Source of the DNA: an uncultured Oscillochloris sp.
Lineage (GTDB): Bacteria; Chloroflexota; Chloroflexia; Chloroflexales; Chloroflexaceae
DNA length: 47,203 nucleotides
Reading direction: 5' to 3'
NCBI GenBank assembly: GCA_903920315.1
Contig: CAIXLU010000403.1
Span: 1-47,203 of the forward strand
Below, piece by piece: positions 1 to 9,799 of the stretch. The position numbers and the translations under genes were made by a program. How positions within the stretch are numbered: the first letter of the stretch is position 1; each line of letters opens with the position of its first letter. The notes beneath the pieces were generated by a model, which had not been told where the DNA came from, did no database searches, and was given only the letters and a program-made list of their open reading frames with translations.

Positions 1-271
1 GGCCTGCCTGAGGCCGCTTCAGCGGCCTTCGTAGACCTAGCCCGCCCGTTTACGGGCCGGGCGCTCGATGTGGCAGGGTGACTTTTGCGGTATTGCCAAC
101 ATTGACATAAAAAAGCCCGTTTTGACCCTTGACAATCCGGCGGAAACCTTAACTTGTCAGCTATGGCTTTAGACAAGGTTCGCAAATACTTTACAGTTCA
201 GAGCGAAATCTGGCATCCCGACACCTGACACCTGACACCTGACACCTGACACCTTATCGTAGAGTCATTGA
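1..271. repeat. Intergenic repeat region
   Basis: No gene is seen here. The start carries the palindrome GGCCGCTTCAGCGGCC followed by a second inverted repeat (CCCGTTTACGGGC). Related copies lie at 13097-13135 and 13543-13593. At 220-254 there are five exact tandem copies of the heptamer GACACCT, ending 17 bases from the fcl stop codon. An AGACAAGG motif at about 172 resembles the outer end of the MITE-like element described at 3733. The palindromes could act as terminators, but no T-tract follows them. Confidence 0.7.
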
Positions 272-2532
<2,261 letters not shown>

Positions 2533-2569
2533 GGCTGCATTACTTTCTGCGTGCGCTCCTGCATGTGGT

Positions 2570-2665
2570 TTAACGCAAAGACGCGAAGATGCAAAGACGC
2601 AAAGGATCTTCTTTTTGTGCACCCCTTCAGACTCTTTGCGCCTCTGCGCCTTTGCGTCAACCATG
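2570..2665. repeat. CGCAAAG-type inverted repeat
   Basis: Direct units of the form ACGCAAAG/ACGCGAAG on the left are mirrored by CTTTGCGCCTCTGCGCC on the right, with a short centre, so the whole can fold as a long imperfect hairpin. A second, larger copy is at 3563-3690. It lies at the 5' end of the dehydrogenase gene and makes its open frame look longer than the protein family. Confidence 0.8.
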
Positions 2666-2691
2666 TATGTTGGGCGGCAAACAGCGCTCGT

Positions 2692-3040
2692 CTATAAATC
2701 AAGCAACATCTGTAACGTTTCTTCCACACGCTGCATCGTCCCTCCTGAAATATGCCCCCAGGGAACCCCTTTGAAGCGATCTTTTGAAATGGATCGTAGC
2801 GCATCACATAAAATTAAGGCTGCGACTCGTCACACCACCTTCGGGGGGGGCAATGGGAATATGGGCCGGAATACGGCGATCAGTTCGCGTTAAGGGGAGC
2901 ACAAACACTAATCCTGCTGGCCCATGATTAAAGAGGTCGGTCGAAACGACAAGCACGGGGCGTGTGCCGGCTTGTTCGTGCCCGCAGATGGGATTCAGAT
3001 CGGCAAGCCAGATCTCCCCGCGTGATGGTTCAGGACTCAT
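2692..3040 (-). pseudogene. mazF: MazF/PemK-type mRNA interferase toxin, frameshifted
   Basis: MazF toxins are sequence-specific endoribonucleases. The first part reads RGEIWLADLNPICGHEQAGTRPVLVVS, the standard MazF opening with the conserved GxEQ.GTRPVLV block, and continues to IAPPEGGVTSRSL. It then stops early after 78 residues. Shifting the frame by one base in the AT run at about 2810-2817 restores a textbook MazF C-terminus (LCDALRSISKDRFKG, then VPWGHISGGTMQRVEE and so on) ending at a stop at 2692-2694, for about 115 residues in all. One extra base therefore breaks the gene. It may be a real inactivating mutation, an assembly error or, less likely, programmed frameshifting. The start overlaps the antitoxin stop by 11 bases. 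Confidence 0.88.
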
Positions 3041-3296
3041 GCCACGTCTCCCGTTCGTCTAATCCATCAAGCAGGGTCGTGTCCCACGCAGCACGTTCAG
3101 ATTCCGCCGCAGCGTGTGCGGCGGAATCTGATTGTGCAGCCGCGTAGGCCGCATTCAGCGCATCGAGAAATTGGCGACGGCGATACTGCGCGAGCGCCTC
3201 TTCAAGCACCTGTTGCATGGATGTCCCTGCCTGACGGGCGAGGTCATGCAACAAGGTGCGTGTTTCGGGCGAAACACGGATGGTCGTCGTGGTCAT
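3030..3296 (-). CDS. Ribbon-helix-helix antitoxin (MazE/CopG-like)
   Basis: This is the probable antitoxin partner of the adjacent MazF. The N-terminus TTTTIRVSPETRTLLHDLARQ is a typical ribbon-helix-helix DNA-binding strand and helix, followed by a second helix (MQQVLEEALAQYRRRQFLDAL). The Ala-rich C-terminus would bind the toxin. ATG 3296 is chosen over the longer frame because GGGAGG lies eight bases upstream. The gene is 88 residues, which is usual. It overlaps the toxin start by 11 bases, and such operons usually repress themselves. A perfect 13-base inverted repeat lies inside its 3' half at 3098-3130. Confidence 0.85.
   Translation of the reverse strand: MTTTTIRVSPETRTLLHDLARQAGTSMQQVLEEALAQYRRRQFLDALNAAYAAAQSDSAAHAAAESERAAWDTTLLDGLDERETWHES
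3098..3130. repeat. Perfect 13-bp inverted repeat inside the antitoxin gene
   Basis: CAGATTCCGCCGC at 3098-3110 is exactly mirrored at 3118-3130 around a 7-base loop. On the mRNA it would form a stable GC-rich hairpin within the coding region for the Ala/Ser-rich tail, shortly before the toxin start codon. Confidence 0.85.
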
Positions 3297-3336
3297 AGAT
3301 GCCCTCCCAAGAGCGGTAGATAAAAACATCTATACA

Positions 3337-3365
3337 ATGATAGCACATAGTATCTACAGAGGCAA
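3337..3365 (-). promoter_or_regulatory. Promoter of the toxin-antitoxin operon
   Basis: Read on the minus strand there is a -35 box TTGCCT (3365-3360), a 17-base spacer and a -10 box TATCAT (3342-3337). Transcription would start about 35 bases before the antitoxin ATG. GTAGATA at 3317-3323 and TATCTAC at 3350-3356 form an inverted pair around the -10 box and could be the antitoxin operator. That last point is inference. Confidence 0.65.
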
Positions 3366-3904
3366 CCAAATGATATAAAAGGCGACAATAGTGTAAGCCA
3401 TTTCCATCTATCGAGAGGATAAAACACACGACCAATACGCCATATCTTAGCCAGCGAGGCGTGTGAATACATATAAAAGCCCGTCAAGCCGCCCAACATG
3501 GCTCGCACCTGACGCCGCTGGCGCGTCATCAAACCTGGTGCGTTTCGGTTCGCGCCCCTTCACAACTCTTTGCGCCTTTGCGCCTTTGCGTCAAATATAT
3601 GGTTTGACGCAAAGACGCGAAGACGCAAAGGATCTTCTTTCGGTTCGCGCCCCCTCACACTCTTTGCGCCCTTGCGCCTTTGCGTCAAACATGTGCGGAT
3701 GGTTTCTGCCAGAAGCTGCCGCATTATAGCTATGACATGGTTCAGAACAGCTTTACAGTGTGCGGTGTTTGTAGTGCGGGCTTCCAGCCCGCTAGATGCG
3801 CGTCGGCAGGCTGGAAGCCTGCACTACGAACTGTAAACCTGAAACCTGGCACCTGAAACCTTGTCTATATGTCAATTCTGACGCAAGATATTTTGGCGCA
3901 CCCC
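3366..3904. repeat. Gene-free region with CGCAAAG hairpins
   Basis: I see no convincing gene here. 3563-3690 holds two back-to-back CGCAAAG-type hairpins (CTTTGCGCCTTTGCGCC, mirrored by GACGCAAAGACGCGAAGAC, then CTTTGCG again), related to 2570-2665. It is followed by the MITE-like element at 3733-3868. The open frames that cross this region are translations of the repeats. Confidence 0.7.
3733..3868. repeat. MITE-like palindromic element, copy A
   Basis: The element has nested inverted repeats. The outer pair is GACATGGTTCAG / CTGAAACCTTGTC, the next is CTTTACAGT / ACTGTAAAC, then GTAGTGC / GCACTAC, and the core hairpins are GGGCTTCCAGCCC and GGCAGGCTGGAAGCCTGC. It encodes nothing. Copies occur at 5088-5221, 23042-23179 (inverted) and, more diverged, 36127-36297. 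The CCTGAAA-type 7-bp units at one end merge with the heptamer arrays seen elsewhere. The structure fits a non-autonomous mobile element, but no transposase is in the window. Confidence 0.8.
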
Positions 3905-4915
3905 TTAGCGGCGCACGCGGCCCCAGAGATCGCTGGCGCGGGCGGCAAGGCCAAGGGGGAGGAGTCGCTCGGCGAGGCTGAGGGGGAACTTGAGCATGCG
4001 TGGGCGCGGCCCGCCCAGGGTTAAGGCGTAGACGAGGTAGCGCAGGGCGTCGGAGGGTCGTCCGCCGTGAGCCTCTAGGTTGGCCATTGCAGCGTAGATG
4101 TCGGCGATGACGGGGCCACGGGCGGCGCGCAGATCGGCAGGCACATCGGGGTCGGCGAAGTAGGACTCGGCCACCGCCAGCCACTCACGGTAGAAACCCG
4201 CAAACTGGCCCACGGTCTTTGACTCGGCGTGGAGGCGATAGGTGGCGACCAAGGCGTGAACCTGGCGGAAGGGGGCGATACGGGCGGCCCGCATCCAATA
4301 ATCGGTATCCATGCTGTAGCGGCGGGCGATGTTGAGCGGGCCGATTTTTGCTGCCAACTCACGGCGCAGAAAGACCGTCGGCGAAGGGGGAATCTCCAGA
4401 CGCAGGAGGGCGAGGGGCGAATAAGGCCGACCGTAGAGTCGGGTGAGCGGGCGTCCGGCAGCGTCGGTATACTGGGCGTCGGCGTACACCGCACAGGCCA
4501 CCGGGTCGGCCTGCAACGCCCGCACTTGGCACGCAATAGCGTCGGGGAGGTAGGTATCGTCGCTGTTCAGCCATGCCAGGATATGGCCCCGGCTCCTGGC
4601 CCACCCTTTATTGATTGCGTCACTCTGACCACGATCCGGCTCGCTCAACCAGCGCATACGCGGCTCGTGGGAGTAGGATTTTAGGATGTCCAGGCACGTA
4701 TCGGTGCTGCCAGCATCAATCACCAGATACTCCAGATTGGGGTAACTCTGGCTCAGCACGCTCTCGATAGTGGCTTGCAGGTAGCGGCCCTGGTTGTAGG
4801 AAGGCGTCACCACGCTCACCAGAGGCAGCGCGGGGTCGTTGATGATGGGCGGAGGTGCATCCTCGGTAGGGCCGTATGCGGCCCAGAGCGGAGACTCGCG
4901 GGAGAGGGAAAGCAT
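3905..4915 (-). CDS. Family 2 glycosyltransferase
   Basis: This is a cytosolic or membrane-associated GT-A fold enzyme that transfers a sugar from a nucleotide donor during glycan assembly. The N-terminal domain shows the GT2 pattern: LPLVSVVTPSYNQGRYL, then IDAGSTD, EPDRGQSDAINKGW and AWLNSDD, where the Asp pair would bind metal and donor. The start at 4915 (MLSLSRESPLWAAYG) is preferred; the 33 earlier residues do not resemble the family. The gene is 336 residues and stands alone, with a large repeat-rich gap on each side, although its theme matches the sugar operon at 5488-13052. Donor and acceptor are unknown. Confidence 0.88.
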   Translation of the reverse strand: MLSLSRESPLWAAYGPTEDAPPPIINDPALPLVSVVTPSYNQGRYLQATIESVLSQSYPNLEYLVIDAGSTDTCLDILKSYSHEPRMRWLSEPDRGQSDAINKGWARSRGHILAWLNSDDTYLPDAIACQVRALQADPVACAVYADAQYTDAAGRPLTRLYGRPYSPLALLRLEIPPSPTVFLRRELAAKIGPLNIARRYSMDTDYWMRAARIAPFRQVHALVATYRLHAESKTVGQFAGFYREWLAVAESYFADPDVPADLRAARGPVIADIYAAMANLEAHGGRPSDALRYLVYALTLGGPRPRMLKFPLSLAERLLPLGLAARASDLWGRVRR

Positions 4916-5019
4916 GGGGATATTATAGGGCACATGCGGCAGGCTTGGTGTAACCTCCGTGCCACCTTGCGCATCAATACGGTGTGGGCAGATATTACGC
5001 TGCCCAATGTTCACCTTTT

Positions 5020-5222
5020 AGACAAGGTTTCAGGTGTGAGGTTTCAGGTTTCAGGTCGAGCGCATCAGGATGCCACATTCTGGCCTGAGACATGGTTTAA
5101 TCCAGCTTTACAGTTTGGGCTGCGCGTAGTGTGGGCTTCCAGCCCGCCAGATGCGCATCGGCAGGCTGGAAGCCTACACTACGAACTGTAAACCTGAAAC
5201 CTGGCACCTGAAACCTTGTCTT
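5020..5222. repeat. MITE-like palindromic element, copy B, with heptamers
   Basis: This copy begins with AGACAAGGTTTCAGG heptad-like units, then repeats the element of 3733-3868: GAGACATGGTTTAATC, CTTTACAGT, the core GGGCTTCCAGCCC ... GGCAGGCTGGAAGCC, ACTGTAAACC and a terminal TGAAACCTTGTCTT. It sits directly upstream of the fmdB-like gene. Confidence 0.8.
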
Positions 5223-5250
5223 AGATTGTAATCCCGGAGATGACGACCTT

Positions 5251-5448
5251 ATGCCGCTCTACGAGTACCAGTGTCCCGAATGTAACAATCGCTTTGATCG
5301 TCTCGTGCGCAGCAGCGAGGCACCGCCGACAATCGTCTGTCCGACCTGCGGCGGCGAGAAATCCGAGCGTATCCTCTCTCTGTTTGCCGCTGGCCCACGA
5401 TCCGGATCGTCTGCATCATCTGCGCCCGCCTGCGGGCCGGTTGGCTGA
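5251..5448 (+). CDS. FmdB-family zinc-ribbon protein
   Basis: This is a 65-residue protein with the start MPLYEYQCPECNNRFD and a second knuckle CPTCGGEKSERI. That gives two CxxC pairs which would bind one zinc ion, as in the FmdB/CxxC_CxxC_SSSS family. The family is named after a putative regulator of formylmethanofuran dehydrogenase, but its role in most bacteria is not known. The Ser/Pro-rich tail is typical. It is the only plus-strand gene in the sugar locus and converges on the GT4 gene at 5488. ATG 5251 is the natural start, following the MITE copy by about 30 bases. Confidence 0.85.
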   Translation: MPLYEYQCPECNNRFDRLVRSSEAPPTIVCPTCGGEKSERILSLFAAGPRSGSSASSAPACGPVG

Positions 5449-5487
5449 GGGTTTAAGCCGCGGCCGTGAGCCGCGTTTAGGGAGATT

Positions 5488-6723
5488 TTAGATTTTTCTA
5501 TAAACCCCACAATGTTGTTCCACGAACCGATCCAGCCCGTACTCGGACTCGGCGATGGCTCGGCAGGATTCGCGCAGGTTCTGGCCAGTGGATAGGTCAG
5601 ATAGAGCGGTGGTGAGGGCGGCGGCCAGATGCTGAGGGCCGCGCCCGTCGGCGAGCCAGCCGGTAACGCCAGGGCGCACGAGATCGGGAATACCACCGAC
5701 GGGCAGGGCCATGGTTGGCGTGCCACATGCCATTGCCTCGATCACGGTGAGGGGCAAGTTATCCTCGGGCGCGGCGTGGAGCAGCAGGTCGGCGGCACTG
5801 TAGGCGAGGGCGCGGCGTCTCTCGTCGGCGACATAACCAAGAGGTAGGATCTCGATTCCCATGCCGGTGGCAGGCAACTGGCCCGCGCCCATCGTGATCA
5901 GGCGGAGTGGACGCGGGCCGGGGGCCGATGCCAGGGATTTGAGCAGTTCTGCCCCTTTGCGCGGATCGGCGAGATGCGGCATCGCCACCATGATCAGCGT
6001 GCCGACAGTGGGCAGATCAAGGGCGCGTCGGGCGGCGTCCCGATTTGTTGGCTGATATATGGTGAGATCAAGGCCGTTTGCGATCCGCTCCACCCGACGC
6101 CCGGCCCATATCCCGGCTAGGGCGTGGCCTTGCATCCAGCGCGAGGGAGCTACGCCGACGAGATGAGGGGTGGCGGCGATGATCTGCCTGCGCAGATTCC
6201 AGGCTGCGGCGATGCGTGATGGTGGCAGGGACGGGTACTCGTGCGGAGTCGGGCAGGCCGCATCGCAGCCCTGGATGAATCGTTCGCAGCCGTAACTGTA
6301 GACACAGCGCCCGGTGATCGGCCACATATCGTGGAGTGTCCAGACTACGGGGGCCATCTCGGCGGCTACGCTGATCAGTCGGGGCGACCAGCCAGCCCCG
6401 ATGCCGCCATGCAGATTGTGTAGATGGACGACATCGGGACGCAGGCGATCCAGTGCGCGGCGCAATGCGTCGTTTGCAGGGGCGACAGCCAGATCATCTA
6501 GGATGGTGCGGGCGAACAGAGGTAACCCGCGTCGGATAACCCGGCGCAAAGGGAAGTGTGGTGCAACCAGGGTCTGACTGGCCCAGGGGTGAGGCTGACC
6601 ATCGGGGTAGGCGCAGAGCCGAGTCACCCGGTGGTTGGCAGCGATAAGGCCGGTTGCCAGACGACCGGCGGCGATTGCTGCCCCCCCGCGAGACTCGTGG
6701 TCGGAGATGATTACAACATGCAT
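5488..6723 (-). CDS. Family 4 glycosyltransferase
   Basis: This is a GT-B fold enzyme of 411 residues and the last gene of the eight-gene polysaccharide operon. The N-terminal domain opens with MHVVIISDHESRGGAA and has the block LHDMWPITGRCVYSYGCERF, with a Cys cluster (GC..AC) shared by one capsule/exopolysaccharide GT4 subgroup. The C-terminal domain has the donor-site pattern PEDNLPLTVIEAMACGTPTMALPVGG, where the Glu contacts the nucleotide sugar. It starts five bases after the stop of the upstream methyltransferase. Sugar specificity cannot be read. The C-terminus lies next to the convergent fmdB-like gene. Confidence 0.9.
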   Translation of the reverse strand: MHVVIISDHESRGGAAIAAGRLATGLIAANHRVTRLCAYPDGQPHPWASQTLVAPHFPLRRVIRRGLPLFARTILDDLAVAPANDALRRALDRLRPDVVHLHNLHGGIGAGWSPRLISVAAEMAPVVWTLHDMWPITGRCVYSYGCERFIQGCDAACPTPHEYPSLPPSRIAAAWNLRRQIIAATPHLVGVAPSRWMQGHALAGIWAGRRVERIANGLDLTIYQPTNRDAARRALDLPTVGTLIMVAMPHLADPRKGAELLKSLASAPGPRPLRLITMGAGQLPATGMGIEILPLGYVADERRRALAYSAADLLLHAAPEDNLPLTVIEAMACGTPTMALPVGGIPDLVRPGVTGWLADGRGPQHLAAALTTALSDLSTGQNLRESCRAIAESEYGLDRFVEQHCGVYRKI

Positions 6724-6728
6724 GTTTG

Positions 6729-7493
6729 TTAAAGCGGCACGTTATCGTCCCGCCGACGGGCCGCACGGTAGATCCGGTGAGCCTGACGCAGAACTGGGTA
6801 GATCGTTTGCGAGAGTGACTCGGCGGCGCGTAGGCGAGCCCAATTCGGCGCGACGGCGGAGATTTTTTGGTAGGCGCTGGCGTGGCTACCGGCAATCCGC
6901 CCGACCCGGGAGAGGCCAAGCATGCGGGCGAAAATCGGGAAGCTGTAGCGGAGATGGAAGGTTGTGGGTAGGTGGCATTTGATGAGCGGGTAGAAGTTGC
7001 TGGCGTCGGCCAGATAACCGCCGAGGCGCAGGCCCGCCGCAATCTCGGCCACGATCATCAGCGGATCTGGCACATGTTCGAGTACATCTACGCAGAGAAC
7101 ACAGGCGTAACCCGGTTCGATCTGGGTCACGTAGCGTAGATTAACGAAGGCAGCGGCGCGATCAAGGGCGTCCTGGCCGGGGAATGGCTCGTAGACTTCC
7201 ACCTGGCGTGCGGGCAGCGCCGCCGCAATCATGCGCGCTAGTCCGCCATAACCGCCGCCATAATCGAGGATCGTGGGCGCATCCAGGTTGCGTAGCCAGC
7301 CGGTGAGTGCCTCGCGATGCCCGCACGAGACCGAGTCGCGCTCGGTGAATCTGCCGTTTATCTCCCAGATCGGGTGGCGGTAGAAGGCGGCCATATTAGT
7401 CAGATCCGGCGCACGGTTATCAAGCCCGAGATCATCCCAGGCGCGATCCATAGCTCGCCAAAGATCGGCGAGGTTGGTAGGTTCCGTCTGCAT
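6729..7493 (-). CDS. Class I SAM-dependent methyltransferase
   Basis: This probably methylates a sugar or a lipid-linked glycan intermediate. Motif I is ILDYGGGYGGLARM at about residue 95, followed by the acidic strand end VEVYEPFP, then CVLCVDVLEHVPDP (motif post-I/II) and LRLGGYLADAS. The start ATG shares its first base with the TGA stop of the upstream gene (TGATG). The C-terminal third is basic and not diagnostic. It is one of four methyltransferases in this operon, and the substrate is unknown. Confidence 0.82.
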   Translation of the reverse strand: MQTEPTNLADLWRAMDRAWDDLGLDNRAPDLTNMAAFYRHPIWEINGRFTERDSVSCGHREALTGWLRNLDAPTILDYGGGYGGLARMIAAALPARQVEVYEPFPGQDALDRAAAFVNLRYVTQIEPGYACVLCVDVLEHVPDPLMIVAEIAAGLRLGGYLADASNFYPLIKCHLPTTFHLRYSFPIFARMLGLSRVGRIAGSHASAYQKISAVAPNWARLRAAESLSQTIYPVLRQAHRIYRAARRRDDNVPL

Positions 7494-8410
7494 CAGGGCG
7501 CTCTCCTCCGCATCCGCAGGGTGCGAGCAATACGCCAGACGATCCGGCGGGCGAGGCCGGGATTGTAGAGAGTGGCCTGGGTATAGGCATCGGCGCGGGC
7601 ATCGCGGGACACATGTGGCGGATGGCGCAGCGGGAAGGCCGTAGGGTACGATTGCATCGCGGCAAAAGGATTATGCGCGGCGGTGGTGTGCGTCCCCTCG
7701 GCCCCAAACCCGATATTGCTGACGAGATTGCGGGTGGGTAGGGCGGTGAGTCCACCGCGCCGCCAGCAACTGTAAGTCCAGCGATAAGCCCAGGAATTGA
7801 TGTGTCCGGCGTAAACCTGATTGAAGAGTTGCCGCCAGTGGCGGGCTGCCCGCTTGCTTTCAAGGTACTGCTCCAGCCACGGGCTATCGCGCAGGGTTGG
7901 CCAGTCGGTCATCGGGCCATCGTAGTGCTGCCAGGCCCGGCGCCATGTGGCCCAACCCCAGCAGTGCGGGTAGCGCGAGAAGCGATAGCTGGCCGGAGCG
8001 GGCCGTCCGCCCTGGAAATCATCACCGGAGATTGCCATCACTCGCGGATCGTCGGCGTAGCGCTCCAGCAATTCGGCGCAAAAGGGGAAGAAGCTCGGAT
8101 CAGGCAGGCAATCGTCTTCGAGAATAATGGCGCGTTCCACCACCTGGAAGGCCGCTGTGATCCCACTTTCAACCCGCTTTCTCAGGCCCATGTTTGAGTC
8201 GGCGTAGATGCGGGTGATCTCACAGGGCCAATCAACTGCCTCAGCAGCGGCGCGGGCAGCAGCCACCGCCTCGGGATCTCCCGCTCGGTTGGCACGGGGG
8301 CCGTCGGCCACGATGATCAGCCGATTGGGCTGGGCTAGACGCAGCGCCTCGCGCACCTGCATTATCTCGGCGGGGCGACGATAGATCAGCAGGATGATCG
8401 GAATCGTCAT
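7493..8410 (-). CDS. Glycosyltransferase, GT-A fold (GNT-I/GT2-like)
   Basis: This 305-residue protein begins IPIILLIYRRPAEIMQVREAL and has VVERAIILEDDCLPDPSFF. Its EDDC segment is the metal- and donor-binding equivalent of the DxD motif in this subgroup. ISGDDF and a Trp-rich acceptor region (HCWGWATWRRAW) follow. Proteins with this pattern are common in surface-polysaccharide loci. Its start overlaps the stop of the upstream methyltransferase by four bases (ATGA), and its stop overlaps the next start by one. No signal peptide or membrane span is evident. Confidence 0.82.
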   Translation of the reverse strand: MTIPIILLIYRRPAEIMQVREALRLAQPNRLIIVADGPRANRAGDPEAVAAARAAAEAVDWPCEITRIYADSNMGLRKRVESGITAAFQVVERAIILEDDCLPDPSFFPFCAELLERYADDPRVMAISGDDFQGGRPAPASYRFSRYPHCWGWATWRRAWQHYDGPMTDWPTLRDSPWLEQYLESKRAARHWRQLFNQVYAGHINSWAYRWTYSCWRRGGLTALPTRNLVSNIGFGAEGTHTTAAHNPFAAMQSYPTAFPLRHPPHVSRDARADAYTQATLYNPGLARRIVWRIARTLRMRRRAP

Positions 8411-9000
8411 GGCCGGATTGCATCCACAATCAGCGATGTGTAGACAAGTTTCCCACCGGCGTTGCGCTGATCAAACCGGCGCGAGCGCCGAATTTTGCCA
8501 TCCGCAGGATCCCAATCCATGGCATGAAACTGTCCGGCCTCGTCGAAATATTCTAGGCGGCGCACGGTGAAACCGGCCTGCTCCAGCATGTTTTCCAGCG
8601 AACGGTACGTGTAGAGGATCTTGTGGTCATCGGCACCAGCACCTGTGCCGTTCGGTCGCACCGCTGCGATATAGGCCGGATCGGGGTGCAGGCCATCGGG
8701 TACGGCGAGGCGCACATGACCGCCGGGGCGCAGGTAGCGGCAGCAGCGCCGAGCGGCATCCAGGCCAGCGGACGGCTCCAGATGTTCCCAGACGTGTTCG
8801 GCGAGAAAGGCAGCGACACTGCCCTCGGCCAGAATCGTGCGCCAGTCGCGCTCGTCCAGCAGGTTGAGCGAACTGATGTCGGTAGGCACCCAGCCCGGCG
8901 GCGCGTGTCCGCTGGCCCCAATCACCAGCCGCAGGTCGCGGGCGCGGGCCAGACGCCAGCGCAGGATAAGGCGTTTGATCTGATGTGTGAACATAATCAC
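8407..9000 (-). CDS. SAM-dependent methyltransferase, short
   Basis: This is a 197-residue Methyltransf_11-like protein. The recognisable parts are DISSLNLLDERDW, HVWEHLEPSAGLDAARRCCRYLRPGGHVRLAVPDG and YRSLENMLEQAGFTVRRLEYFDE. The usual glycine-rich motif I is replaced by LVIGASGHAPPGW, a variant seen in small sugar-operon methyltransferases that predict the level of SAM binding poorly. The gene overlaps the downstream glycosyltransferase start as ATGA. The substrate is unknown. A weak SAM site would argue for a partner-dependent enzyme. Confidence 0.75.
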   Translation of the reverse strand: MIMFTHQIKRLILRWRLARARDLRLVIGASGHAPPGWVPTDISSLNLLDERDWRTILAEGSVAAFLAEHVWEHLEPSAGLDAARRCCRYLRPGGHVRLAVPDGLHPDPAYIAAVRPNGTGAGADDHKILYTYRSLENMLEQAGFTVRRLEYFDEAGQFHAMDWDPADGKIRRSRRFDQRNAGGKLVYTSLIVDAIRP

Positions 9001-9001
9001 G

Positions 9002-9787
9002 TCACTGACCTCGTGGTGGGATCACAGCGATTCGCCCGGTATAGTCAATCCGGTTGAGCAGAAGCCGCACCCCCTGAGACTCCAGATACTCGTCCAGCGC
9101 CTGACGGGCACCGCTCCAGTGGCCGTAGTCATCAATGATCAGCACACCTCCGGGAGCGATCCGGGGGAAGAGGTGTTCCAGTTCGTGGCGGGTCGACTCG
9201 TACCAGTCGGTATCGAGGCGTAGCAGAGCGATCTGGTCGGGCGCGGAGGCTGGCAATGTCTGCTCAACTTTTCCGCGCACGTAGGCGATCTGCGCGGCGG
9301 GGTAGCTGGTACGGGCCATATTGGACTGCACGTCGTCCAGGGGCGCGTAAGCCCAGACCGAGGAAGGATCGGCGCGGTCGCTACGAGCCAGCCGGGCGGC
9401 GGCGGTTTCGCCCGTATAAGAGACATCACGCTGGTCAGGCGGGGGCATGCCCTCGAAGGTATCAAAGAGCATCAGGCGGCGGCGCTCATTGCCGAGTTTG
9501 CGTAAGGTATAGGCCGCCGCCATCATACTCCCGCCGCGCCAAACCCCGCACTCGACAATATCGCCCGGCACGCCTGCATGTTCCAGGTAGCGCAGCGCCG
9601 AGCAAAGGGCGAAGATGCGTTCGGGCGAAGTGAGCGTATAGGGTCGAACCAGCCGAACGATCTCGGTCATCTGCGTATCGAAATCGGGCGGAAGTTCCTG
9701 CGCGGCGGGCGGAGGATAGCGCACGATGTCGAATCCCGTTCGGCGCAGCAGGCCGCGCAGCCCGCCAAATAGTGCTTTTGCGCTCAT
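9002..9787 (-). CDS. TylF/MycF-family sugar O-methyltransferase
   Basis: The TylF/MycF family methylates sugar hydroxyls, originally on macrolide deoxysugars and also in polysaccharide loci. Visible signatures are GDIVECGVWRGGSMMAAA (SAM loop), LMLFDTFEGMPPPD and LLRLDTDWYESTRHELEHLFPRIAPGGVLIIDDYGHW, where the DTDWY and IDDY acidic residues bind the metal ion that the family needs. The length of 261 residues is normal. The stop is one base before the next start, so the genes are probably co-transcribed. The product is probably an O-methylated sugar in the exported glycan. Confidence 0.9.
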   Translation of the reverse strand: MSAKALFGGLRGLLRRTGFDIVRYPPPAAQELPPDFDTQMTEIVRLVRPYTLTSPERIFALCSALRYLEHAGVPGDIVECGVWRGGSMMAAAYTLRKLGNERRRLMLFDTFEGMPPPDQRDVSYTGETAAARLARSDRADPSSVWAYAPLDDVQSNMARTSYPAAQIAYVRGKVEQTLPASAPDQIALLRLDTDWYESTRHELEHLFPRIAPGGVLIIDDYGHWSGARQALDEYLESQGVRLLLNRIDYTGRIAVIPPRGQ

Positions 9788-9799
9788 AGTTGTGTGCCT

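Noticed and set aside
220-254. Possible CRISPR array from tandem repeats
   Set aside because: The units are 7 bp, contiguous and without spacers. No other array in the window has 20-50 bp repeats with unique spacers, and there are no cas genes.
2533-2664. N-terminal 44 residues of the nucleotide-sugar dehydrogenase frame
   Set aside because: They translate a CGCAAAG hairpin repeat, and the family begins close to the GLGYVGLP motif.
3463-3836. Overlapping plus-strand frames of 88 residues
   Set aside because: They read repeat sequence (LCAFAPLRQ-type peptides) in different frames and show no conservation signal.
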